Shown piece after piece: positions 1 to 12,600 of a DNA stretch of 43,998 nt (the stretch's first letter is position 1; each line of letters opens with the position of its first letter). Under the pieces are notes generated by a model. The model saw only the letters and a list, made by a program, of their open reading frames with translations. It was not told the origin of the DNA and ran no database searches. The position numbers and the translations under genes were made by a program. Source of the DNA: Saccoglossus kowalevskii (taxonomy: Eukaryota > Hemichordata > Enteropneusta > Harrimaniidae); contig NW_003119429.1 of assembly GCF_000003605.2 (NCBI RefSeq), positions 349,544 through 393,541 of the forward strand. Reading direction: 5' to 3'.

Positions 1-167
1 TTGCGTTTGCAATTTGTTATCTAGTTCATAACATGAAAACGACTATTCATTAATCTTGAAGCAGTCTGTGCAGTGTAGGAGTCGATTTGGTCTTTGCAGA
101 AGTACAACTCCAGCGTAGCATTACTGAAAATGAAACTCATTTCGTGATCTACAGCAGTATTGAATAC

Positions 168-431
168 GAGATGCTGAATTGACCACGCCCACTTCCAAGA
201 AGCCATATGGCAACATAGATTTGTCGTTTTGTTTAACGTTCAAAATTAGTAACTGGAATTTTAATTAACTGCTAACTGAACTTCGAGTTACAGGAAACAT
301 AAAACGTTAAACAAGTTCGAAGTTCTGTTAACTATTAATTGATCATCGAGTTACACTTTTGGCGTGGTTTTTCAAAAGTAGGCGTGGTCATTTTCGTAAC
401 TCCGTCGATATCCGTAACAATTCAGCATCTC
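168..431. mobile_element. MITE-like element, copy A (terminal inverted repeats)
   Basis: The element is bounded by GAGATGCTGAATTG (168-181) and its perfect reverse complement (418-431). Inward, the arms continue imperfectly (GACCACGCCCAC near the left, GGCGTGGTC near the right). The interior is AT-rich and noncoding. It shares several blocks, including CGAAGTTCTGTTAACT and stretches around GTTAAC and CGAGTTAC, with the copy at 2831-3162. This is the structure of a nonautonomous DNA transposon. It ends 37 bases from the preferred end of exon 9, inside the following intron. No clear target-site duplication was found. Confidence 0.7.
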
Positions 432-468
432 ACTGAATATCTGCACTCATTTGCATATTAGTCGTTAC

Positions 469-669
469 CTACCCGATTTCTGAGGTTGTATGTCAGGACC
501 ATGTTTCTAGCAAATGACTGTGCGAAATTGACGTAAAAATCGAGAACTTCTAATAAATCCTCCCTCTTAATTGCATGTAGGTCACAATAGGTCAGGGCTC
601 GTACGTTAGCAGCAGCTTGACCCAGATTCTGTTCTTTCCAAAAGTTGTCTCCAAAAACGTCACCTTTGC
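469..669 (-). CDS. KCNH1/KCNH5-like (eag): EAG exon 9: second half of CNB-homology domain with intrinsic ligand
   Basis: This exon encodes residues 607-673. The acceptor is ACTCACAG|GC at 670/669, and joining to exon 8 recreates [11 protein letters not shown]. Motifs are [42 protein letters not shown] and TYNLRNRV. Y667-N668-L669 is the intrinsic ligand that occupies the nucleotide pocket in EAG-family channels. The donor is uncertain: GTAG|GTAACG (end 469, phase 1) lets a Val follow, as in vertebrate RIVFRK, and is preferred. CGG|GTAGGT (end 473, phase 0) is the alternative. The exon contains no in-frame stop. The next exon is not in the window. Confidence 0.94.
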
Positions 670-3600
670 CTGTGAGTGTAAACGCACATACATGTTACAA
701 CCACACTGATTGGTTGTGAATTATGATAAATGCTGCTCAGATCATCAATAGCACCACCGCCTAGCCAATCATAGAACCCCTAACTCGATTGCCGGGTTAG
801 CCTAACTAAACTGGGTTGTATTAACCAACTACGAATGTACCCCCAAACAAGTAATATTTTTAGTGGAATTTCGATCACCGGTCCATGTTCGCAAATAGAT
901 AAATTATGTGTACGATAGTAAAAACATACGACTGGCAACAATACATTAATATGCTCGGCGCATTTTTTAATAGAAAAATGCCGGGTGATTTGTGTTTCAA
1001 ATCTTTGCTCTTTGAAAGACACAGTGCTTGTTTTCCCATTTGGGTTATGTAAATAGAAACGATCAGATGATTTGATAACAACTATCACGTGACACGTCTA
1101 TGCGATTACGCAATTTGCTCGTGTTTAACCCAGACAATCTGGTGTCAAGAGATTCTTTCCGGACCATTTGAAAATCGACTCGTCTAACATTCTAAAATCA
1201 TGATAATAATAAAACAAGCAGGTTGTAATCGTCAAATGCGACACGCTATTTTTTTACGCGACCCTGGTAACGTTATGTCGGTTTCCTACGGTAACGTCAC
1301 CATGGGTTAGCTAATAAATGGTCCGCTTTACGTGACCAGCATTGAGAACTGCCCTGCATGGCAATCTCTGCATGTTATGTCAGTTCGTATCACACATACT
1401 TCTGAATGTCTCACGTTTTTAACATTTAATATAATGTTCCCACAGAGTGTTTTATAGCTAAGATTATCTAGGTCCTATAAAGTAGTATTCTATGTTTTCT
1501 ACTAATTTAGATAAAATCGATAGTTTTATCTTGAAAATTCTTAATAAATCCTTAATGTCATTAAAAAAATCGCCAGGAAACATGGATGAAATATTGATAT
1601 ATTCATCGCCACCAATTGGAGTCAGTGCGAAGCTACTTAAAAGATCGTACCTGATTGGCTATCAGACTCTAACATCTAAGAGACAGGCCAATCAGGAAGC
1701 AGCTTGTTTGTCGACATATTATTTATTTTACATCATATTCACGGTTTCGCGCGCCTCGTTCTTTTAAAAAGCAACAAACTCTCCCGACAATATTTGTCAA
1801 TTGTAAAAAAGTCCAATATTTACCCAGAATTGCAACAACTTCGTCATCTTGAATAACTTCCAGCGAACCAGACACCACAAAGCACAGAGTTTCTATGCTC
1901 TCCCCAGAGTGATAAAGAACGTCACCAGGTGCGCTGTGGCTCATGTCGAAATTCATGGCGAGCGCCCTCAAGCATCCTTCGCTAGCTAATCGAAACGCTG
2001 GATGTTCGTTGAAAACCTTCCTATTAAGATGAACACATATGTCGGCTTTCATGTCTTTGGGACAATAGCTCAGCACCTGAAAACGAGGCATAGGATAAAA
2101 ATAGTCACGTAATATATATATATTCGACATATGTGGGCGACGAGATTGAATTTCCTCAGGACAAGAACGAGTTCAGATTGAAGAATATTGGACACGTGAC
2201 GCCCAGATGATTCATAATATTTCCACCTTTGCAAATCAGCGGTAACTGTCGGGCTTCTGTATTACGCACAGTCAACTCTGGGCAGATATCAAGTTCTTTA
2301 TTTGACATAATCAAAAACTATTATATTGTTGGAATATGACAATCTACCTTTTCTGTGTCGATTCCCTTCGTCATAGACCACGTCGAGACAACGTAGTCCA
2401 TTACTCTTTCACCCAGTCCCTTGTCCACCTGGTGTAGCTTCATAAATTCCCTTACGCTGTTCAGCATGTCATGGTACCGGGCCGTGTTTTGTGTCATTTG
2501 CTGAAAAATCGTTGTCACGTTACCGAAGATAGATGCGTACAATAAAGCTGACGAGAGATCACAGGAATGTTTTAATTTAATACATGCACTGGAAATCGTG
2601 AAACACGTTTTATTCTTGATCAATCATCCGCCATAATTGCTTGCACGATGAATGGGAATCTGCGCATCACTTGTGCGCATGTTGTCTTTCTTAGAGACAT
2701 CAATTCGCATATCGAGATACGCATTCCGAGTTAAAAAGAGTCAGCACTTCAATTAATCGAAATTCAGTTGACCGATTATTAATAGGCACCAAATAAAATG
2801 ACGCGCTACTTTGAGAAAGCAGAAAACATGGAGATGCTGAATTGATCGAGTTACGGACACCAGGTTACGAAAAAAAAAACATATCAAATTCAACTTCAAA
2901 TTTAGTAACTCGAACTTAAATTAACAAATATTCGAATTTCGAGTTATGGACAACATATAACGTTAACAAAAAAAAAATGAATGTTGCCCGTAACTCGAAG
3001 TTCTGTTAACTGTTAATTAAAGTTCGAATTACTAAATGTGGACGTTAAACAGAAACAAAGATGTGTGTTGCCCATTTCTCGGAGTAATTGAACATATGGG
3101 TGTGGTCTTTTGTGTAACTTGACGTTCGTAACTCAGTCGAACAATTCAGCTTCTCAGCATCTTGTTTATTTGAATAGATTTATAATTAGTGACGCAAAGT
3201 AGATAAATTACAATATTTCTGGGCATGTTTAAATAACTGTTTGATATTGTATATTTATGATTTGTTGTATAGTACAAACTCATATTTTGGTAGCAAACAT
3301 CGCAATATTCGTTCGATTAAATCCTGAAAACACGAGTTCGTAATTACCTGTACGTACGCGTAAATCCTGGACGCATGCGCATTTTCAATATGTAATAGAA
3401 CGAATACTGATGTATTTGTTTGTTGCCAACACAAGGGTTTTATTTTATCATCAAACATCATACTAAATTATTTTTATGAAGATTAAATATTGAAAACAAT
3501 ATTTAAACATACTCAAAAATACCCAGTTATTGCGTCTTTAAAAACCTTGACCCAGTACTCACATCCAATGACCATCATCACTATGGTGAATATCTTCTCG

Positions 3601-6600
3601 CCGTCTGTATTAGGCGATACATTTCCAAATCCAACGCTCGTCAGACTACTCATTGTGAAGTAGAGAGCCGTGACGTAAGCAGACCCCTTAGTCGGTCCGC
3701 TGTCGGCGTAGTTAGTGGCAGACAAGTTGTACGATGCGTTGATGTCCTCGCCCAATTTATGCAACCATCCAATTTCCGTGGGCATTTCTCCCATTCCGAT
3801 AGTGTACCAGACACACGCTAGCCAATGTGCCCACATTATAAACGAAGACATAAGCAGTATCAACAACGCCGCTCCGTATTCTATGTAATGGTCCAGCTTT
3901 CTGACTACGCGACCAAGACGTAGTAATCGAACCACTTTTAAAGCACTGAACAAACTGCTTATTTGCTGCAAGAGGAAAAAATAATGCCATGAATAAAGAA
4001 CAAATCATGCGTTGTGAAATGGTTCAGAGTGTCAATTTCAGAGTGACGTTGATAAGTTGAACACTGCCACCACATTCCACGTGAGATAAAGATCATCATT
4101 ATGTGAAATCTTCCTCCCGGTATTGAACACAATAAATAGGCAAAAAGAGCGTCACGCGTTCTGATATATAAGCAGTAGCGCATTTGTATTGGTTTGGTGT
4201 AACATTATACTTTTAATATTTTGTATGCAACTTACATCATCGACCTCATTGAAGGCGTTTATGACGTCATAGGGCAAACATGACAGCAAGTCGATGACGA
4301 ACCAAGTCTTCAAGTAGTTCATTCTTATTATCTTCGGATCTGAGACCACCTCACCCCCGGGGCCAACGAACGTAGTGTGAAAATTAAGAATGACATCGAT
4401 GAAGAAGACAATATCCACTATCCCGTCCACTACTATTATGGCGTAGTCTTCCATTGACTTGGTATTAAAGGCAACATTGAAAGGCACAGCAACCGCTGTA
4501 TAGAAAGTCAACACTAATATAATCCAATCCCAAATTGATTTAAATGAACAGTAATGAAGTATAATATGGGGTGGCGTCTTTGGAGCTTCTTGCTTGTACT
4601 GTGGTAAAATCTCAGAATTCAAGTTCATCATCTAGAAAGAAAGAAAATAATAATATGAATTTGTCAGCTATTTGTATTCTTAAAACATAAAAGATATAAA
4701 AAGGGGTCACGTTTCTATTCTTCCTTCAACACAGTTCATCGGAATACATTTGAATATCACAGTACTAGCGTTGGGTTGCCATGGTGATTTCAGCTCTATT
4801 AGCTCCTGAGTATATTGAAAATGAAAAGCGTGTAATCTTGACACAGCTTCTTACGGAGGGTGGACAGTTACAGTCCACGATGTCACTCATATACTAGAAT
4901 TCAAATATGGCGAATTATGTTTGACCCCACGATATAGGTGATATAGAAATAAATATGGCTAAATATATAGTCTGGAACATTGTTTTCTTTTTAAAGCAAA
5001 ATTATTCAACCTTTTGGCAACCAAGACCGAGAACATTTGGGAATTTAGGTACTCATGAGTGCTTAGATACACGGGAGTTTGTGATTGTAATTGATTTGTT
5101 TTTTTTAACTGTTGGTTTATGCTGTACGATCAAATCGTGATGAGAATCTTCGTCAGATATGAGATTATTCTTTATGATAATTGTTGTTTAGTAATTGTTT
5201 TGATAACCAAGGCAGTAGACATGAGAAATTCCCAGGCCCGTAATGAAGAATACATTTAACGGGCTGTTTCTGAGTGATATGGTTTTATTTGACATTCAGC
5301 CTGTGCTGTGTCATTTGCACCAATCCAACCAAGTCCCGGATATGTTATTATTCTTCAAAATAATTATATCTCTACAAACTTTTTGGCAGTCTATTTAAAT
5401 AACTTGAAGGAATTCCCACATCCATTAAGGTGAATACTTACATGAGCGATTTGTGATATTTGTGATTGCTTTTGTTCTGGTTTAGAATTTGGTAAGTGCT
5501 GTGCGACTTGCACCAACACCGACCGGCTTCTGGTAACCGTTCTCGCCAGCCGTGCAAAACGCCCTAAACCTGTAAAGGTAATCAAACACAAGGTGTTGAG
5601 TGCCTGAGTTGAAGACCTATTATCGCAGAAACTGTGAAGAAATATGTGTTTATAAATATATACTAAGATTGATAGAGAAATTGATAAAATGAGATAATCA
5701 TAATAAAGAGTAGGGGAAAAAACAATGTTATTTAGAGTTTTCAAAAACCAGAAAGTGGAAGACGGAAATGAAAAAAGAAACGAATGAAAATGTGAGTAAC
5801 TGATACAAGTGCAAATGAATGAAGTCCCCCAACCAGTCTGGAACTTATTTATAACTAAAATAATGTTGTATTCAGATAAAATAAAATAAATGATGAAAAA
5901 TAAGTTAGAAAATAGGATCAATTAAAATGCCTGAAAATAACTCTGTATAGTTTAAAACTGTTTACATGCAGATCATAACAAAACGGAAGAACAGCATAAT
6001 GCTCATGCGCATGCTCAACTTTCTTATATATCTACATAGGTTACGTAAACTACAATTTATTAATGAAAAAACACACAGAAGAAGATAACAATCTAATCTG
6101 TCGATTTCAACACTCCCTTTTTATTCTTTTTTTTTTGGAAAAAAAAAGCATAGAACGAGTGCCGATGTATGTTATGCTAATTAGCATATATATATTATGC
6201 TAATTGTATGCTAATTTTCTATGGCGTGCAAAGTGCAGGACATTCACTGAGAAATTGTGATACCTTCTTGACGATCCTCTGTAGCGCGTGACGTGTGATG
6301 GGAATGAGACAGAAAGAATGCATGGAGGAGTAAAAAATGACACCAACATTAGTTTTTTTTTAAATCAAGCCCCCACATACTGAATCAATTAACAAGAGGA
6401 TATCTACACAAGGACTAAATGAAAAGGGCATACACGATATAAAAACACGATTTCATTCGCCGGACACATAGAGACACTTCTCGCTATTACACGAACAAAA
6501 AGCAAAATACAGGCTCGAAAACATGCGACGGTTTGCCCCCTCCCCCGCCCACAAATACATACACATATCATTAACCTTAGCGCTAAGTGGTCTTTAATTT

Positions 6601-9600
6601 GCACGCACCTTTCATTGAAAGATCACGTGATGAACTTATTGATGTTTGACCAAAGAGACTAGACGTAAGTAATTCTATTACGGCTGTCTCGTGATTAGTT
6701 TAGCTCCAGGAAAATTTAATTTAAAAGTCAGTGTGTTAGGTTGGTGAAGTATATAATTGCTCTTCATATTCGCACAGGTGTTGCGTTTTGCATCCCGATG
6801 GCATAGTTATTGTTAACCCCTGCTGATGACTGGTTGGTCATCAATCAGAGTCGAGTTAACACTTTTTTTTAATCATGATATTTCGGGGGAGTTTTATCTG
6901 CACATGACGCTCGTGATCATGGGAGCAATAATAATGTTAGTTCAGGTCATATAATATCAAATGATGTGAATATTAAAATTCTGGTTCTAATCGAATCAAC
7001 TTCGTCGTCGTCGCCATGGTTTCTCGTGCATTCTTTTTAAAGAATACAATCACAAAGTACCTGTGTGCAGAATGTGTCATCTTTCGACGCTCAGCTGTTA
7101 TGCTTGATGTAGATGTACATACTATGTGCGAGAAGAAAAACTCACCTCGCATCGATTCATCTTCTATTGGTTGTTTTAAGGCTGTAATGTCTTTAAATGT
7201 ACACAAAAACAAGACTACGTTCTCTTTTTCATTCCTTATGGGCGCAACGTGGAGTAACAACCACATCGGTGTCCCTGAAAAAAAACCCAAAAAACAATCA
7301 GATGAGTATACTTCATCAGCTATAATTACCAGCTGAATCATGGAGAGAGAAAAATGTGTAAACTATCTCAAATTCTAGAATTCAAATTTAACGATATTTC
7401 TGCAACACAGAAACGAAACGAAAGAAACGTGCAACAGTCGTGGAAATAGAATTTGCACGCGTAATGGTACGTATTTTCTAACCGCTAAAACGCCTGTCCA
7501 CGCCCACTCGACGCGATAGATAAAAAAAAGGATACCACGCAATGTGATTCATTTAATAATATTTTACTAGCAAGCATCACCTTTTAAATAAGTGAGTTCT
7601 CTGAGGGTAACCCACGCTTTATATATTTATTTAATAATTATGTTGTTGTCAACCTTGGAGTCTTAGCTTGCACGGACAATTATAGTAAAGACAAATAGCA
7701 AATTTCATAATATCATTGATATACGATGCGAAGTAAAAATAAAACAATCTTTGCCCCTTACGGCAGATCTAAAGACGTCATTAACAATAAATAAATTGAC
7801 TTGTAAGGAACAAAAAAACAAATTACTCATCGTGTACATTTTTATAATTGGTTTAACACTGTTATCAGCGTTTCCATCTTGAAACGGTCATCAATGGAAA
7901 CGCAGTACTCTGACCATGTTAAAAGTGTTCTCTTTTTTCATCCTCGTTGATTAATAGGCTAATGTTATTAAATCTCGGATAATGTCGAAATTCTGCTAGG
8001 TGAATTAATTCAAAACCGTGCACGATATCGAGTACGTACCCAGAGGGGATAGATAAGACGGCACTCCGTATTGTTTTGTCATCATCAATAATTTATCTCA
8101 TCTACTTTACGATCTTTTTAGAAAACGTGGATGACAACTACAAATTACCTCGTTCATTATCGCAGAAACATGCATTTCGAATTCGATGAATAATTAATCA
8201 CGACTGAGATAAATTTAAAAAAAATAACACACACGAATTGCGATATTACACATGTTATCTGTGATTTACCCCCACGCACGCCAGTCAAAAAAAAGCTATA
8301 TTCCAACTTACTATTCTTCTTATACATAAGGATCTCGACTTGCACAGTTTCGTAGTTCTCGAACGAACTCCTGACTTTCTTAATGGTTTCCTTGTCCGTG
8401 AGTTCGCCGTACATAAAGCTACAGGTACTGCTTCTCTGCATAACTTCGGCTCGGTTGTACCCCGACATCTTACAAAATCCATCGTTGCTGTACACTATTG
8501 GGTAGTCAACGATCTGCGCGTTTGCAAGTAGAAAATTGCTATCTGTGAAATGCAAAAAAATCAAAATGTTATGTAATCATAATATAATATAATATCTTTG
8601 TTTTTTTTAAATGAAGAAACATAATATTAACCCTTCGAACGTCAACTTATATTAAAGCGAGACGGTCGTCACCTGCGCACGCGCGGGAATTGAGACCCAA
8701 GCGACAATAACAACACACACAAAAACGCAAAGGCTCATGGGTAGACGCTTGTTTGTAAACAATGAAACGCTATGGCCATCTGATGCATGCGCAGGTGACG
8801 ACACCCCCACTTTAACCGGTCCCAAGGTAAATCAGCATGTTTTTTTCTGAAAAATATTTATCAATACCTGTATATAATAAGAAACTAGTTGTGTTGATAA
8901 ATAAGTGCCAAAACGTTGCACTAATATTTTGGCGGGTAAAATGTGGCGTTCAAACGATTAACCTTTCAGTAGTTTTGTTAGTTCAATACGTCATCGTTAT
9001 TTGGGCGTCACGGTGTTTCGTTCTCCTTCACTCGATACTACAAATAGTTGCCAGAAAACAACCAAGTACATCTAACTCATCACTTTATTCAGTTAGCGTT
9101 CTCTTTAAAACTAACGTGATAGTTTTTTTTTCTGACGATTTCACAAATGAAACTGAAAATGAAATCCAGCTCATTAACTACACATTACCAAGGCATGTTT
9201 ACTTTTTTCACTGTCATCAAAAATCACACCCGAGTGTATCCGCGGAACGCAGGAATTTATACCACACTGGTTTTGAATTGGGAATACAGAATGATGCTTC
9301 TACACTCAACATCATGTTTCTTCTTTTTTTTGTCAGTCCTCGTTTCACATTTTCGCGATTCGGAAATCACAGTATAACAATAAAATCGTAATAACTCGAA
9401 CTTGAACTTTTTTTTACAGTATAATAGATTAATGTGCTTTTAAATGTCAGACGATGGCCGCTACGTGTCGGCCATCTTTGTTCAGAACTTGACATCAGTT
9501 GACTTGCATATGTAACTTACGAGGAGTCGCCGCTGTGCCAACTTACAATGTAGGTAAGCAATGTATATTTGCTTTTTTGCGAGGCTAATCTTAAAAAGTT

Positions 9601-12600
9601 ATCGTAGAAAGACCTCAAAGGCAAACCAGACAAAATAAAGAGCGAGAAATGTTACAATTTGTTCATAATACTGTAATGTGAAATACTAACCACGTGTATG
9701 TATATAAAATTGCTTTCCCTTTTTTAGATGTCACTTGTACCGGCACGAATAAAGTTGAAATTGTACAATTGTTTTCCGGCAATGACAGTAAGCTACGCTG
9801 ACATTTAGTACAATTTTTCCTAACGAATAATAAAACAAGTTGACTGCGATACACCGCGCATATAGTGTTTATGAATGTCAAGGTGGATGACAGCTCCTGA
9901 AGTTTAACTGCCGCATATTAGAGTATTTAAATCTTGAACAGTCTACTTTTCTCATTACTCAAATATCCACAAACAACGGTATTGTAATTTACCCGTTCCA
10001 AGAAGTTGTTAAATAAATATTTCAGTTTAAACACATTGCGTCATTTTATTTGAGTACATCCTGCGCCAACGGTGGATCACTGAATGTATATATATTTATA
10101 TACTCGTATGTGCGTATCAGACACATAGAAGTGCAGCTTGACGGTGTCCCAAGTGGCCACCTGTTGAATCAACGCTTTTACTAATCCAACATAACATAAA
10201 CTCAACTTAACAACATAATGAAGAAATTACTATCCACCAGTTTTATAGTGCGCTATTATACCATCATCAATTACTGCGTTCTCTTCCGGTAATAATTCTA
10301 GACACATAAATTATTACAATCTGCAATATTTTAGCAATAACAATCTAAAAGAACCAAAACATTAGTTAATAATATATGGTATATTTAATTATTAGTCTTT
10401 GCGTTAATAATATCACCACTGCAAGCTAACCCACGCTTAACCATTCACTGCTGTATCTGGGAAGACTTTTATTCGAATTATGACAATGGCGTCTGCCCGG
10501 GCGCCGAGCGGATCTGTTTTAATGCAAAGAACACATAGCGGAATAGTTCTCCCCCTCAATCAATTTATTTAACATTACAGACCCACTGAAAAATATCATC
10601 GTGTCTTCTTGCGACAATTGTTGCTGTGTTTTTTGTTGTATAACTAAGATACAATATTCTACAGATCAACAGTTGCATTTTTCTTTTTGAGACGATGTCC
10701 AAGAATGACAAGGATGACAATTTCACACCCCTTGGTTATTAACATATATGCCGTTCCATTTTATTCGATTCCAGTTTGATTTGAAGAATTCAGCTCATAA
10801 AGCATTAATGCGAACAACTACATACGACGATGACACGGTCAGTATAATAAAAAACAACAATGAATAAATTATGCGAATGAAATCATTGACAGTTTAACAC
10901 AACAACCTTCAATATGACAAATATTGGTTTAAGATATTGGATGCGTAGTAAGTAATTTGATAGTTTTGTTTGAACTGAGGGAGTCGTCATGGAAACCGCA
11001 TTCACAGTTGCTTTATAATAGAGTTACTTTCATCGATTCGTTGTCCTTTGCATAAGCAATCATTAATTCTACTTCCACGCGCCGAGGCTTATGAAAATGT
11101 GCCGTTTTTAGTAGAAACAAACTGCAAATGGGGCCCACGTCGAGTGGGCGTTGACCGACGAAATGCGCTGAACTGAACGGATCTCCCGCTATCGTGAACC
11201 AGTAACAGTCGTTCGAATAAGATTGCTTTGTAAATACTCCACAAATACTCAGAAATTAGACACGGCGAAGATGAATGCAAATAAGCCTAATAGCATGTAA
11301 GCCGGGACGATGTCTGTTTCTGCGTCGTTGGTCGTGTTGACCCACTGATTTGTTTATGGGAGTCAGTTGCAGAATATATATATGGTAATGACTACAAAAT
11401 CTAATTAATCGAAATTTTGAACTCTTGAACTTTTTATAATAGTATGGGAATGTGAATAATAAATACTATTACACACCACGATGACACTGAACGCGTCATG
11501 CTACTGTGCGAGTCACGTGTAGCCATTTAGCAATCCTTGTATGTATGACCACATACATCCACCTTCTTTCTCTCCAAGTGCAGTCCAAATATTTGACCGC
11601 GTATGTTTATACAAGGAAAGTTTGCTCAGGTCCGATGTTTCGAGTGACGAAGGTACGCTTCATCAGATTAACAGAGATTCCGATGTCTAGTACAGACGGC
11701 AAGCAATAGGAAGATTTAACTTCACAATGTGTCATGCGGACAATATTATAATTATATCATATTAATATTACTGTGTTTACAATGCAGTGCGTGTATTAGA
11801 CACAGAAACACAAATTGTTATATTAACGGAATCGATTCATTTCGCTGCTGTCATTCGTCGTTGAATGTATAGACGGGTTGTAATTTGAAGTCTAATATTT
11901 GCTTGATAACTTCTTCTAATGTGAAACAACAGCTAATCTTTATGAAAATAATCAGCGCTGCTTCTCGCCTATATATTAAATTTCGTTTCGCAGCGGCCAA
12001 ATGGTCAGTAAAATAGCCAGTAACTTAGAGATTCAACTGGGGTCGGGTCGGATTGTCTCGGAACGGGTTTTCTGTCACGGTGAACATGCGCTCAACCACC
12101 ATCAACAAGGATGCGACGTCATACCCCATTGTTTTGTTGGTAACAATATGAACAACATCGATAATATTATTGTAATAAAATATGTCATTTCCTTTCATCT
12201 GATGATGTTTGGTATCTATGTTATATCGACTACATAGTGTGATGTATGTACTTAGAGTATTGTTGATCATGTTTTAAATATTGCAACTGGAAAACAAAAT
12301 AATAAATAATATTTCAGCTGCAACCAAACATTTCAGTATTCGTTAAATGGCATACTGAAAACACTAGGTTTTAATTGTAATTTACCTGTACGTATAAATA
12401 AATCTCGAACGCATGCGCACTTTTTCAGTTTTTTATTACATGATTGCCGCCAAAACAATATTTATATTTCCCTGCAAATCATATTATATTGTTCCTGTCA
12501 AGATACACTACCTGCGCATGCTCAAAAATACGTCATCTACATTGCCTTTTGTGATAATATGTAAATCATGTATGTAAATGAATGTATGTATAATCTGGGT

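Larger units (their letters stand above)
2548..3562 (-). other. EAG intron between exons 6 and 7
   Basis: This is a 1015-bp intron (donor GTGAGT, acceptor CTCGTCAG). It contains MITE-like copy B and copy 1 of the dispersed repeat. Nothing else is recognised. Confidence 0.9.

Noticed and set aside
1-468. Search for the next EAG exon (VFRKISDVKRE-like) at the left edge
   Set aside because: No matching frame is present. The stretch holds MITE-like copy A and unremarkable intron sequence.
4152-4631. ATG at the first codon of exon 5 as an alternative gene start
   Set aside because: It directly follows a good TTTCTAG acceptor and the upstream PAS exons join in phase, so it is an internal methionine.
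8837-9391. 184-codon plus-strand open frame, the longest in the window
   Set aside because: The translation is rich in Val, Phe and Ser with no family signature, and no splice or promoter context supports it. Judged a chance open frame in intron 1.
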